Positions 51,922 to 60,735 of a stretch of 64,000 bases of DNA are shown piece after piece. The first letter of the stretch is position 1. Each line of letters begins with the position of its first letter. The translations under genes were made by a program, and so were the position numbers. The notes under the pieces are model-generated. The model saw nothing but the letters and a program-made list of their open reading frames with translations, did not search any database and was not told the DNA's origin. This stretch comes from Methylobacterium crusticola (lineage in GTDB: Bacteria; Pseudomonadota; Alphaproteobacteria; Rhizobiales; Beijerinckiaceae), in assembly GCF_003574465.1 (NCBI RefSeq), contig NZ_QOWC01000001.1, positions 1 to 64,000 of the forward strand, read 5' to 3'.

Positions 51922-53127
51922 TCACGCCGGCAGCCCGAGCCGGCGGCCGAGGCGGAGCGTGACGGTCGCGCCGACGAGCATCGCGATCCCGAACACCCAG
52001 CCCGAGAGGGCGCCCGCCATGATGCCGGACAGCAGCGTGCCGATGCTGCAGCCGAGCCCGGTCATCGCGCCCCAGCCGAGCAGGGTTCCGCCGACGAGGC
52101 CGCGCAGGATCTGACCCCTCCCGGGCCACGCGGGGCGGAACTGGCCGGCCGCGACGGCCGCCGCGAAGGCTGCGACCACGAGCCCGCCGACGAAGAGACC
52201 GTTCGGGGTCAGCAGGCTCTCGCGCAGGGCGGTGGCGCAGCCGCGAAAGCCGTCGAGCCCTTCCAGGCGGTCCGGCAGCAGCCCGAGGGCCGACGCGGCC
52301 TGCCGACTCCGCCCGCCGATCTCCGCCGTGACCCCGAGGGGACCGACGCGCAGGTAGGCGAAGGTTGCGATCGCCCCGACGGCGAGGCCGCCGAGCCATG
52401 CCGGCCAGCGCGACACGAACACCGCCCGCACCGGATCGGGAGCCGCCGGCGCCGGAGCGGCCGCGGGCGGCCACCGCCGCAGCAGCCAGAGCGCGAGGCC
52501 GCCGAGGAGAGCAAGCCCGGCCGCGAGGTGGCCGGCGTAACCGAGATGCCGCGGCAGCCACGTCACCGGCGCCCCCGCCACGCTGGCGAGGTAGAGCGGG
52601 TTCCAGGTGGCGAAACCGAGGCCGAAGCCGAGGGCCGAGCCGAGGAGCGCGAAGGGCGCCGTCGGCGAGCCCTCGCCGAGGCGGTAGAGGTGGGCGCTGA
52701 GGCACGAGCCCGACACCGCCATGCCGGCCCCGAAGGCGAGGCCGGACAGCGCCAGGACCGGCCCGACCGGCCCGATATGAGCCCCCGGCGGCAGCCGCGT
52801 CCCGCCCGGATCCGGCAGCCAGGCCCCGTACACCACGGTGTAGCCGGCGAGGCCCGCCGCCAGGGCGGCGAGGAGGCCGAGCACCCCCCGCGGGTCGCCG
52901 TCGTCGAGGAAGTCGCGCCACAGGCACAGGAAGCAGAAGCGCGAGCGTTGCAGCACGAACCCGAACAGCGCCCCGAACACCAGGGAGAGGGCGAGGCCGC
53001 CGCCCCCGGCCTCGCCCGAGAGGCGCCAGGCGCCTCCCGCGAGGAGCGCGGCGAGGAGCAGGGCGAGGCCGGCGCGGACGGCTGAACCGGCAGGGGCGGC
53101 CGGCAGGGCCGCCGCGACGCCGCTCAC
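51922..53127 (-). CDS. YeeE/YedE (TsuA-type) sulfur-compound transporter
   Basis: A 401-residue polytopic membrane protein with two related halves. Cysteine-bearing pore motifs are RSRFCFLCLWRDF, GMAVSGSCLSAHLYRLGEGS and MTGLGCSIGTLLSGIMAGAL, which resemble the thiosulfate channel TsuA, where cysteines pass thiosulfate along. The start is GTG 53127 overlapping the sulfurtransferase stop (GTGA), which gives the expected length. Function in uptake of thiosulfate or a related sulfur species is inferred from the family and from the rhodanese partner. Confidence 0.87.
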   Translation of the reverse strand: MSGVAAALPAAPAGSAVRAGLALLLAALLAGGAWRLSGEAGGGGLALSLVFGALFGFVLQRSRFCFLCLWRDFLDDGDPRGVLGLLAALAAGLAGYTVVYGAWLPDPGGTRLPPGAHIGPVGPVLALSGLAFGAGMAVSGSCLSAHLYRLGEGSPTAPFALLGSALGFGLGFATWNPLYLASVAGAPVTWLPRHLGYAGHLAAGLALLGGLALWLLRRWPPAAAPAPAAPDPVRAVFVSRWPAWLGGLAVGAIATFAYLRVGPLGVTAEIGGRSRQAASALGLLPDRLEGLDGFRGCATALRESLLTPNGLFVGGLVVAAFAAAVAAGQFRPAWPGRGQILRGLVGGTLLGWGAMTGLGCSIGTLLSGIMAGALSGWVFGIAMLVGATVTLRLGRRLGLPA

Positions 53128-54113
53128 CGGCCGCCCCAGACCGTTCCGGCGAGGTTGACCACCGGCACGCCGACGGCGTTGCCGTACTCGGTCCACGAGC
53201 CGTCGTAGTTGCGGGCTTCGTAGCCGAGCACCCGGCTCAGCACGAACCAGGAATGGCTCGAGCGCTCGCCGATGCGGCAGGAGGTGATCACCGGCTTCGA
53301 GCCGTCGATGCCGGCCTCGGCGTAGAGCGTCCTCAGTTCCTCGAAGGATCGCAAGGTGCCGTCCGGGTTCACCGCCCTGGCCCAGGGCACGTTGACCGAG
53401 CCCGGGATGTGGCCGGCCCGCACCGCCAGTTCCGGCACCCCGGCCGGGGCGATCACCTTGCCGGAGAACTCGTCGGGCGAGCGGATGTCGAGGATTTTTT
53501 CGTCCTTCTCCTTGCGCGCCACCGCCAGCACGTCGGAGAAGCGGGCCCTGAGCGCCGTCGAGGCAGGGGTCACGGCGAACTGCGAGGCCGCGACCTCCGG
53601 CGTCCGGGTGTCGAGCGGACGCTTCTCGGCGTCCCACTTCCTGCGCCCGCCGTCGAGCAGCTTGACCGTGTCGACGAGGCCGTACTGCGCGAAGACCCAG
53701 GCGCCCCAGGCGGCAAACCAGTTGTTGTTGTCGCCGTACAGCACCACGGTGGTGTCGCGGTCGATTCCGAGACGGCGCGCCAGGGCGGCGAATTTTACCG
53801 GCCCGGCGATGTCTCGGCTCACCGTCTCGACGAGGTCGGTGTGCCAGGCGATGTTGTGCGCACCCGGGATGTGGCCGCGCTCGTAGACGCCTGGATCGAC
53901 GCTGACCTCGACGATGCGCAGCTTGGGCTGGTCGAGGTTCTTCTCGAGCCACTCGGTCGAGACGAGCGGGCTCTTCGCGGCGTCGCGGACGGGCGCCGCC
54001 GTGGCGGACGCGCCGGCTTTCGCCAGGGCGGGAGCCGCCGGCAGCAGCAGGGCCGCCAGGACGGCGCCGGCGAGGGCCGTTCGGAGCGGTGTGGTCTTGC
54101 GCATCGTCATCAT
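53124..54113 (-). CDS. Exported thiosulfate sulfurtransferase, two rhodanese domains
   Basis: A 329-residue protein with a signal peptide (residues 1-32, LAGAVLAALLLPAAPALA). The first rhodanese domain (about 50-175) lacks the catalytic Cys (VVLYGDNNNWFAAWGAW). The second (about 200-320) has the active-site loop ITSCRIGERSSHSW. This inactive-plus-active arrangement is normal for tandem rhodaneses. Start ATG 54113 has GGGGG just upstream; two further in-frame ATGs lie within ten bases. It probably transfers sulfane sulfur in the periplasm before or during uptake by the overlapping YeeE-type transporter. Confidence 0.9.
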   Translation of the reverse strand: MMTMRKTTPLRTALAGAVLAALLLPAAPALAKAGASATAAPVRDAAKSPLVSTEWLEKNLDQPKLRIVEVSVDPGVYERGHIPGAHNIAWHTDLVETVSRDIAGPVKFAALARRLGIDRDTTVVLYGDNNNWFAAWGAWVFAQYGLVDTVKLLDGGRRKWDAEKRPLDTRTPEVAASQFAVTPASTALRARFSDVLAVARKEKDEKILDIRSPDEFSGKVIAPAGVPELAVRAGHIPGSVNVPWARAVNPDGTLRSFEELRTLYAEAGIDGSKPVITSCRIGERSSHSWFVLSRVLGYEARNYDGSWTEYGNAVGVPVVNLAGTVWGGR

Positions 54114-54327
54114 CCCCCAAGGATCGCCCGGCCTGCCGGAGCGCCGCACCTGATCGTGTCCGAAATGTCCCGCACGCTCGACGCGCTCGGCGTTCAATGA
54201 TGTCCAGAGGATTTCCGGAGCGTCAATGGAAGTACAATTTTTTATTTCTGCGGCGGGAGAGAAGACTTGCGCTCTCGATTGATCAAGTTCGACGAGGATT
54301 ATTCTGGCCCGGCGCGCGTGCGGCCGT

Positions 54328-55530
54328 TCAGACGAAGGCAGCCCGCCGGGGCGACGCCGGCAGGCGCTCGACCTCGGCGGCGACGACGGCGGCGACCTCG
54401 GCGGCTTGGCTGCGGATGTCCGGCACCGCGATGCATTCCCAGAGCGTGCCGCGCAGGAGCGGGCCGAGCGTCCAGAGCCGGCCCGGCCGGGTGGCGCGCA
54501 GCCGGAAGTCGTCGCCCGCCGCGAGGCCGAGCCCGCATGCGTCCGGCCGGGCGAGGCCGCGCACCACGAGGCGACGCAGCAGCGGATCCCCGGTCTCGTC
54601 GATGCGCCCGATCCCGGTGGCGTCGATGACGCCCTGCACCGCCAGCGTCTCGTCCGCCCCGCCGCTGCGGGGCCGGATCTGCACCACGGCCTCACCGGGC
54701 GCGTCCGCGATGGCGAGGATGCGCCCGGCCCGCACCTCCAGGCTTCCCGCGTCGATCTCGGCCGCGATGGCGGCCGCGGCGGGCGGGGCGGCCCGGTGGC
54801 GGTGCACGTCCCAGAACGGCCGCAGGTGGCGCAGGAACCGGGCCCGCTCGGCGGCGGGCAGGCTGCGCCAGAGGTAGCCGATGATCGGCCGCAGCGCGTC
54901 GATCACGTCGCGCCAATCCCGTCCGGCCCGCTCCGCCGCGGCGACCTCGGCCCGGATCCGCCGGGTCAGCCGGGCCAGGGAGGCGAGGTCGGCGGCCTTG
55001 AGGTCGGGCACCGGCCAGGGCCTCGTCGGTGCGTGAACGCGCGGCACCAGGCCGCGGCGGGACAGGGCGACGATCCGGCCGGAGAAGCCCTGCCCGCGCA
55101 GGGACGCCACCGCGTCGACCATCGTGAGGCCGGTGCCGACGACGAGCACCGGCAGGTGCGGGTGCAGCCGGCCGAACGCCTCCGGCCGCCACGGATCGAG
55201 CCGGTGGCGGCTCGGCGGCGCGCCGGGACCGGTGAGGTTTCCCATGGCGAGCACCGCGCCGGCGACCGCGTAGGCCGCTCCGCCCTCAGTGCGCAGGCTG
55301 TACCCGCCCGCGACCGGGACGAGATCGGCGACGGCGTCGTGGACGAGGTGGAGCCTCGGCGCGCCATCTGTGACGACCGCCTGCGTGAGCAGGTCGCCGA
55401 GATAGCGGCCGTAGAGCGCGCGCGGCGCGAAGGTGCCGGCCGGCGTCGCCACGATGGCGGACGCCTCGGCCTCCGGGAGACGGCTGAGCCAGGCGGAGAA
55501 ATGCTCCAGACGGATCGCGTTCGCCGCGGT
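54328..55530 (-). pseudogene. FAD/NAD(P)-binding protein truncated at its N-terminus
   Basis: The frame reads as the NAD_binding_9 family: EHFSAWLSRL, then FAPRALYGRYLGDLL, VLVVGTGLTMVDAVASL and a C-terminus with PLLRGTLWECIAVPDIR. Family members begin about 65 residues earlier with the GxGxxG FAD-binding fold. Here the frame runs into TGA at 55531-55533 just before EHFSAWL, so that fold is missing. The only usable start is GTG 55452, which would drop still more. The break coincides with the left edge of the phage-like element whose integrase starts at 55627. I infer that integration or an associated deletion removed the 5' end. Confidence 0.72.
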
Positions 55531-55588
55531 TCATCGACGGTCGCAAACCCCATTGAAAACACGCCTTTTCTCGGAGAATGCGTTCGCC
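55517..55588. other. Candidate left boundary of the integrated element
   Basis: The host gene's similarity stops at about 55530 and the integrase starts at 55627. Within this span GCGTTCGCC occurs twice (55517-55525 and 55580-55588), a possible short direct repeat linked to integration. There is no tRNA here. The right end is outside the window, so the attachment core cannot be confirmed. Confidence 0.3.
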
Positions 55589-55626
55589 AGAGTGCGTCGT
55601 TATCCGCTACAATCCGCGCTTCTGCC

Positions 55627-56877
55627 ATGGGTACGAACATGGGCGATCCAACCGCGCGGAACAAACTGACCGCCATGGGCGTGGCGAAGCTGAAGACGCC
55701 CGGCATGTACAACGACGGCAACGGCTTGTGGCTTCAGGTCACGGCCAGAGGCAAGTCGTGGACCTTCAGGTTCACGTTGAACGGCCGCGTGCGTGAGATG
55801 GGGCTCGGCTCGGCCTCGATCTACAGCCTCGCCGACGCCCGCGCCCGAGCCATCGAGTGCCGCAAGATGGTTCACGAGGGGGTCGACCCGATTGAGGTCA
55901 GGCGAGAGCGCCGCCAGGAGGCACTCCTCGCGAGCGCGAAGTCGGTGACGTTCCAGGCCTGCGCAGAGGCGTACATCAAGGCGCACCAGGCAGGCTGGCG
56001 GAACGCCGCACACGCAGCGCAATGGCCAATGTCGCTGGCCGCGTACGCCTACCCTGTGTTTGGCGCACTGCCGGTGCAGGCCGTGGATACGGACCTCGTC
56101 ATGGAGGCCCTGGAGTTGATCTGGAAGACGAAGAACGAGACTGCGAGCCGGGTGCGCGGCCGCATCGAGCTCGTGCTCGACTGGGCCAAGACGCGTGGAT
56201 ACCGAACAGGGGACAACCCGGCGCGCTGGCGTGGGCACCTTCAGAACCTCTTGCCGAGACCGTCCAAGGTGCAGCGGACCGCACACCATCCGGCTCTGCC
56301 CTACGACGAGGTCGCTGCCTTCCTGGCGAGCCTGCGAGGGCAGGCGGGCATCGCGCCGCGCGCCTTGGAGTTCACCATCCTGACGGCCGCCCGTTCGAAC
56401 GAGGTGATCGGTGCTCGATGGAGCGAGATCGACTCCGCCGAGAAGACGTGGACGGTTCCGGCCGAGCGCATGAAGGCCGGCCGAGCGCATCGCGTTCCGC
56501 TTTCAGAGCCGGCGTTCGCCATCCTGGAGGCGCTGAGATCATCTGGAGGCGAGTACGTGTTCCCAGGTCGCCGTCAGAGTGACCACCTCGCCCGGGGCAT
56601 GATGTGGGAAGTGGTGGGTCGCATGGATCGGCCGGGCGTGACCGTGCACGGCTTCAGATCAACCTTCCGCGACTGGGCGGCGGAGCGCACGACGTTTCCA
56701 CGGGAGGTCGCCGAAGCCGCACTCGCGCACACGCTGGAGAACAAGGTCGAGGCGGCATACCGGCGCGGCGACTTGTTCGAGAAGCGGCGCGAGCTGATGG
56801 ATGCGTGGGCAATGTGGTGCATACAGCAGACACCCTACCAGAAGTCCTGCCAGCGTACGGGAGATCACATTGGCTGA
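55627..56877 (+). CDS. Tyrosine recombinase/integrase with DUF4102 N-terminus
   Basis: A 416-residue P4-like integrase. The N-terminal arm-binding DUF4102 part reads YNDGNGLWLQVTARGKSWTF; the core-binding domain spans about 100-190. Catalytic residues are Arg in LTAARSNEVIGARWSEID (about 256), His-x2-Arg in VHGFRSTFRDWA (about 340) and the late Tyr in LENKVEAAYRRGD (about 378). ATG 55627 or 55639 are both possible. It sits at the element's left edge as expected. Upstream frames overlapping the host pseudogene are shadows. Confidence 0.93.
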   Translation: MGTNMGDPTARNKLTAMGVAKLKTPGMYNDGNGLWLQVTARGKSWTFRFTLNGRVREMGLGSASIYSLADARARAIECRKMVHEGVDPIEVRRERRQEALLASAKSVTFQACAEAYIKAHQAGWRNAAHAAQWPMSLAAYAYPVFGALPVQAVDTDLVMEALELIWKTKNETASRVRGRIELVLDWAKTRGYRTGDNPARWRGHLQNLLPRPSKVQRTAHHPALPYDEVAAFLASLRGQAGIAPRALEFTILTAARSNEVIGARWSEIDSAEKTWTVPAERMKAGRAHRVPLSEPAFAILEALRSSGGEYVFPGRRQSDHLARGMMWEVVGRMDRPGVTVHGFRSTFRDWAAERTTFPREVAEAALAHTLENKVEAAYRRGDLFEKRRELMDAWAMWCIQQTPYQKSCQRTGDHIG

Positions 56878-57727
56878 CTTTCAACCGAAGTCCTTTAGGG
56901 AGCAGATTCCGGCTGAGTCGCTGCTTGCCCAAGCCAAAACAATTGGCAATCTTCCACCTGAGGACCGCCGCAATTCAATTGGATGGATTATTGCTAACAG
57001 TTTCATTTTCCCGGAACTATCGATCGCTGATATATACGAGGCTGCCTATGGAGATAGAAATGGGAGAGAGTATTGGCGAGGGTGGTTCGCTGCTGACTGG
57101 TCATCAATGTACGAGTTCGGTCGGATGCTGGTAGCTCATCTCTCAAAAACCGCCTCGATTAAAGAAAGGCAGCAGCATTCCCAGTTGATGCAAAACAAAG
57201 ACATGCCATACTACACGATGTTGTGGCTATCGAGTACTGATCCGCTGCAAGGCAAACTAGAAAAGCGCGTTTGCAAGGCATTTTCGATTGCAATCAATAA
57301 TCGGGAAGGTTGGATTAGAGGTGATATCGAACATCTGCCAATAGATTACGCGCATTTAGTCAATTTGTCTCGCGTCGAAGTAAATCGAGCGGGTGCGGCA
57401 AGATGGTTTTTCAAGCATCCGGATTTCCATCACCTATTGCCTGAGACCGCAGTGCTGACACTGGAGTCAGATGATGCGCCAAAAGCAGTTCGAACTACAC
57501 CAGCCGAGTCGTGGCCGGATGGAGCTTCCCCGCCATTGAGACAGGGATCTCAATCAGAAGCGGTTCGATTTGCATTCATGAGCCTGTTTGTACAGGGAAT
57601 TCCATCTCGCGGCGCGATGACCAACGATCACTTGGTTGGAGTGGTGCAGGACTACCTCAAGCAGCATCAGCTGCCGAACGCCTCTCCGGACACCATACTT
57701 CGGCGCGCCGGCCGGAAGGCTTCCTGA
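56870..57727 (+). CDS. Unrecognised protein next to the integrase, lower GC
   Basis: A 285-residue protein I cannot assign. TTG 56870 is the likely start: GGGAG lies six bases upstream and it overlaps the integrase stop by eight bases. There is no signal peptide or obvious membrane segment. Visible features are an aromatic-rich stretch (about 50-85, YWRGWFAADWSSMYEFGRML), a mid-region KRVCKAFSIAINNREGWIRG, WFFKHPDFHHLLPETAVLTL, and a more polar C-terminal third. Its base composition is clearly less GC-rich than its neighbours, marking it as recently acquired cargo. A terminator-like hairpin follows. The position beside the integrase is where phages and satellites often carry accessory or defence genes. 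Confidence 0.7.
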   Translation: MADFQPKSFREQIPAESLLAQAKTIGNLPPEDRRNSIGWIIANSFIFPELSIADIYEAAYGDRNGREYWRGWFAADWSSMYEFGRMLVAHLSKTASIKERQQHSQLMQNKDMPYYTMLWLSSTDPLQGKLEKRVCKAFSIAINNREGWIRGDIEHLPIDYAHLVNLSRVEVNRAGAARWFFKHPDFHHLLPETAVLTLESDDAPKAVRTTPAESWPDGASPPLRQGSQSEAVRFAFMSLFVQGIPSRGAMTNDHLVGVVQDYLKQHQLPNASPDTILRRAGRKAS

Positions 57728-57751
57728 CTGGCGCGAGCAGCTAGTGCAGCA

Positions 57752-57784
57752 AAGGCAACAGTTGCTGCCTTAGTTGCTTTTTTT
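57752..57784 (+). terminator. Rho-independent-like terminator after the cargo gene
   Basis: AAGGCA (57752-57757) and TGCCTT (57766-57771) form a short stem, and a run of seven T residues ends at 57784. It lies 25 bases after the cargo gene's stop and before the excisionase-like gene, so it would separate the integrase-cargo unit from the replication genes. Confidence 0.5.
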
Positions 57785-57867
57785 GCCTCCTATGCAATCA
57801 AATTCTTCTGAACGACTGTCCTCCGACAGTTCGCAGCAATTCGCGCGAGCAATGACGGAGGAACGGA

Positions 57868-58086
57868 ATGGACGCTCATCTCCGCCAAGACTTGGCCTGG
57901 CGGCACCCGAAGATCACCTACACCACCACCGAGGCGTGCGACGCGCTCGGCATCGGCAAGACCAAGCTGTTCGAGTTGCTGTCCCTCGGCCAGATCAAGG
58001 CCGTGAAGGTCGGTGCTCGCCTACTGTTCACCGACGAATCCTTGCGGGCTTTCGTCAACTCTCTTCCGGAGGCGCGAGCGGCGTGA
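57868..58086 (+). CDS. Excisionase-like helix-turn-helix protein
   Basis: A 72-residue MerR/excisionase-type (HTH_17) DNA-binding protein. The winged helix reads TTTEACDALGIGKTKLFELL, then GQIKAVKVGARLLFTDESLR. GGAGGAA lies upstream of ATG 57868. Small proteins of this kind steer integrase toward excision or regulate early phage genes. It starts the replication-gene run; its stop overlaps the next small gene. Confidence 0.82.
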   Translation: MDAHLRQDLAWRHPKITYTTTEACDALGIGKTKLFELLSLGQIKAVKVGARLLFTDESLRAFVNSLPEARAA

Positions 58087-58292
58087 TGCTGAACATAGTT
58101 GGGGCCCGGAGCGGTTGTGGCGACCGCACCCAGGCCCCGGGGAATGCTGTTCTTGGCTCGACCAGCACCCCGGATGTAAGCCACCCCCCGCGCGTCGTCC
58201 ATAGGCTGGCGCAGCGCTTCGCTCTGTCGCCCGAGGTCGCGGCGGTTGTCGCGCAGCTCGCCGGCCTCGGCCCCACGGAGGCGCGTCGATGA
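58086..58292 (+). CDS. Small hypothetical protein
   Basis: A 68-residue frame that begins at the last base of the preceding stop and ends in an ATGA overlap with the PC4-like gene. The C-terminal half (RLAQRFALSPEVAAVVAQLA) looks like a short amphipathic helix pair; the N-terminal half is polar and unremarkable. Support is the tight coupling on both sides; no family is recognised. Confidence 0.5.
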   Translation: MLNIVGARSGCGDRTQAPGNAVLGSTSTPDVSHPPRVVHRLAQRFALSPEVAAVVAQLAGLGPTEARR

Positions 58293-58549
58293 GCGACGAC
58301 ATCCTGATCGGGGAGATACCGAAGAACGCCCGCGAAGCGCTCCGCGTCCAGTTGCGCGAGTTCAAGGGGCACGAGTTCGTCGACCTGCGCCTCTTCGTGA
58401 TCGGCCCCGATGGCGAACTGGTGCCGACACAGAAGGGCATCGGCGTCCACCCGCGGCTGTTGCGGCGCGTGATCGAGGCTCTCGAGGCGGCCGAGGTTGA
58501 GACGCAGCGGCCTCTCACGGCCGCCCTGTGTGTGGGGACCGGCTCATGA
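58289..58549 (+). CDS. PC4/YdbC-like single-stranded DNA-binding protein
   Basis: An 86-residue protein resembling the PC4 transcriptional-coactivator p15 fold: IPKNAREALRVQLREFKGHE, FVDLRLFVIGPDGELVPTQK and KGIGVHPRLLRRVIEALEAA. Bacterial and phage members bind single-stranded DNA as dimers. Placement directly before the primase-like and ATPase genes suggests a role in phage replication or recombination. ATGA overlaps link it to both neighbours. Confidence 0.8.
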   Translation: MSDDILIGEIPKNAREALRVQLREFKGHEFVDLRLFVIGPDGELVPTQKGIGVHPRLLRRVIEALEAAEVETQRPLTAALCVGTGS

Positions 58550-59460
58550 CGGTGTCCCTCCAGGAGGCCGCCCGGGCGCTCGGCGGCAAGGTCGCCGGCG
58601 TGAACCAGATCCTATGCCCCGGACCAGGCCACGGGCCGGGAGATCGAAGCCTCAGCGTCCGCCTCGCCGCCGAGGCCCCGGGCGGGTTCGTTGTGCACTC
58701 GTTTGCCACGGATGACCCGTTCGCCTGCCGCGACCACGTGGCGGCGCGACTTGGCTGGCCGACGCGATCGGGCCGCGCCGCCGAGCAGCCGGTGCGTCCT
58801 CAGGTCAGCCGCCCTGCTTCCGACGACGCTGAGCGCGGCCGGCGGGCGTTAGAGCTCTGGCACGAGGCGCGGCGCCCCGGCGGGACGCCCGTGGAGGCCT
58901 ACTTGGCGCGGCGAGGGTTGACCCTCCCCGACGCCGACGTGGCAATCCGCTATCACTCGTCCTGCCCGTTCGCCGGCTCGCGCACGCCGGCGATGGTCGC
59001 CCTCGTCCGGGACGTGGCGAGCGACCGGCCGGTCGCGGTCCATCGTACCGCTCTAACGGCGGACGGGCGCAAGGGCGAGGTCGAGGGCTACGACCGCCGG
59101 TCGCTCGGCCCCGTCCGCGGCGGCGCCATCAAGCTCACGCCGGACGAAGATGTCATCACGTGCCTCGGTATCGCCGAGGGGCTCGAGACGGCCTTGAGCC
59201 TCCAGCTCCTGCCGGAGTTCCGCCGCTCGCCCGTGTGGTCGCTGATCTCGGCCGGCGGCATCGCGGCGTTCCCCGTGCTCGCCGGGATCGAGGTCCTCTG
59301 GATCGCGGTCGACCACGACCCCGCGGGCCTCGCCGCGGCCGAGGCGTGCGCCGACCGCTGGGAGCAGGCCGGCCGTGAGGTCTACCTGGTCCGGCCGGAC
59401 GTCGCCGGCGCCGACATCAACGACGTGGTCGCGCGCCTGCAGGAGATGCCGCATGGTTGA
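58546..59460 (+). CDS. TOPRIM-domain primase-like protein
   Basis: A 304-residue protein typical of phage/plasmid replication modules. The N-terminus has a zinc-finger-like remnant (LCPGPGHGPGDRSLSVRL), a middle helical part (ALELWHEARRPGGTPVEAYL) and a C-terminal TOPRIM domain with the motif Glu in CLGIAEGLETALSLQLLP (about 205) and the DxD-type motif in LWIAVDHDPAGLAAAEACAD (about 250). It likely makes primers with the ATPase encoded next. ATG 58546 overlaps the previous stop; it overlaps the ATPase by eight bases. Confidence 0.85.
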   Translation: MTVSLQEAARALGGKVAGVNQILCPGPGHGPGDRSLSVRLAAEAPGGFVVHSFATDDPFACRDHVAARLGWPTRSGRAAEQPVRPQVSRPASDDAERGRRALELWHEARRPGGTPVEAYLARRGLTLPDADVAIRYHSSCPFAGSRTPAMVALVRDVASDRPVAVHRTALTADGRKGEVEGYDRRSLGPVRGGAIKLTPDEDVITCLGIAEGLETALSLQLLPEFRRSPVWSLISAGGIAAFPVLAGIEVLWIAVDHDPAGLAAAEACADRWEQAGREVYLVRPDVAGADINDVVARLQEMPHG

Positions 59461-60709
59461 CGGCGTCACCATCACGAAGCGCGGTCCTCGCGCCTTCGAA
59501 GAGGAGATGGACGGAGCCGGCGACGAGGGGCGCTTCCCGCTCGCCGGAGATCCCGCACCGCCACGCCAGCCGATCCGGGCAACTCCCTTCTCCTGGGTCG
59601 ACCCGAAGGCGCTCCCGCCGCGGCGCTGGCTCTACGGCCGGCACTACATCAGGCAGTACGCCACGGCTACGATCGCGCCCGGTGGCTTGGGAAAGACCAG
59701 CCTGGCACTCGTCGAGGCCGTGGCGATGGCCACGGGCCGCTCCCTGCTCGGCGCGGAGCCGCGCAAGCGGCTCCGGGTCTGGTACTGGAACGGCGAGGAC
59801 CCGCAGGACGAGGTGCAGCGCCGCATCGCCGCGGTCTGCGTCCACTACGACATCGGCCGCGAGGAGCTGGAGGGCCGGCTGTTCCTCGACAGCGGCAGGA
59901 ACACGCCAATCGTCATCGCCCAGCGTGTCGGCGATCATACGCAAGTGCAGAGACCTGTCGTTGCTGACTTCGTCTCAGAAATACGTTCGAAGCAAATCGA
60001 CGTCACGATCATCGATCCTTTCGTGTCGTGTCACGACGTGCCGGAGAACGACAACGGCGCGATCGATAAAGTGACGAAGGCGTGGGCCGGCATAGCCGGC
60101 CAGACGAACAGCGCCGTCGAGTTGGTCCACCACGTCAGGAAGGCGAGCGCAGGGCAAGCGGGCTACTCGGTCGACGATGCCCGGGGCGGCTCCGCCCTGA
60201 TCGGCGCCGTTCGGTCGGCACGCGTGCTCAACGTGATGTCGACGGAGGAGGCCAGCAACGCTGGCGTGCCGGGCGAGCAGCGCGGTCTCTACTTCCGCGT
60301 CGACAACGGCAAGTCGAACATGCAGCCGCCCCAGGACCGGGCGGTGTGGCGACAGCTCGTCAACGTGGGTCTCGGTAACGGTGACGACGAGGATCCCGAA
60401 GACCTCATCGGCGTCGTGACCGAGTGGACCATGCCCGGCCTGTTCGACGACATCGACGTCGGCCACTTGCGCCGGGTCCAAGCCGCCATCGCCGCAGGCT
60501 CCTGGGCCGAGAATGCCCAGGCCGACTGCTGGGCCGGCTATGCGGTCGCCGAGGTGCTCGGCGTCGACGCCACCGACAAGGCCGAGGTGTCACGGATCAA
60601 GCGGATCCTCGGCACGTGGATCAAGAACGGCGCCCTGAAGGTCGTCCGCGAGCACGATAAGCGTGCCGGGCGCGACAAGCCGATGGTCGTCATCGGAGCG
60701 CGCGTATGA
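59453..60709 (+). CDS. RepA-like AAA ATPase (phage/plasmid replicative helicase type)
   Basis: A 418-residue RecA-fold ATPase of the RepA/AAA_25 group. Walker A is TIAPGGLGKTSLALVEAV (about 71-88), then VWYWNGEDPQDEVQRRI; Walker B is VTIIDPFVSCHDVPEND (about 185-200), and GGSALIGAVRSARVLNVM fits the sensor strand. The C-terminal 110 residues resemble a winged-helix module. It probably unwinds DNA at the element's origin. A dense GGTGTGG repeat cluster begins 26 bases after its stop. Confidence 0.87.
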   Translation: MVDGVTITKRGPRAFEEEMDGAGDEGRFPLAGDPAPPRQPIRATPFSWVDPKALPPRRWLYGRHYIRQYATATIAPGGLGKTSLALVEAVAMATGRSLLGAEPRKRLRVWYWNGEDPQDEVQRRIAAVCVHYDIGREELEGRLFLDSGRNTPIVIAQRVGDHTQVQRPVVADFVSEIRSKQIDVTIIDPFVSCHDVPENDNGAIDKVTKAWAGIAGQTNSAVELVHHVRKASAGQAGYSVDDARGGSALIGAVRSARVLNVMSTEEASNAGVPGEQRGLYFRVDNGKSNMQPPQDRAVWRQLVNVGLGNGDDEDPEDLIGVVTEWTMPGLFDDIDVGHLRRVQAAIAAGSWAENAQADCWAGYAVAEVLGVDATDKAEVSRIKRILGTWIKNGALKVVREHDKRAGRDKPMVVIGARV

Positions 60710-60735
60710 CCTACCTTCCACACTTCAAATTAGGT

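Noticed and set aside
55500-55640. A tRNA or tmRNA attachment site next to the integrase
   Set aside because: No cloverleaf or CCA-type 3' end is visible; the neighbouring host sequence is a protein gene.
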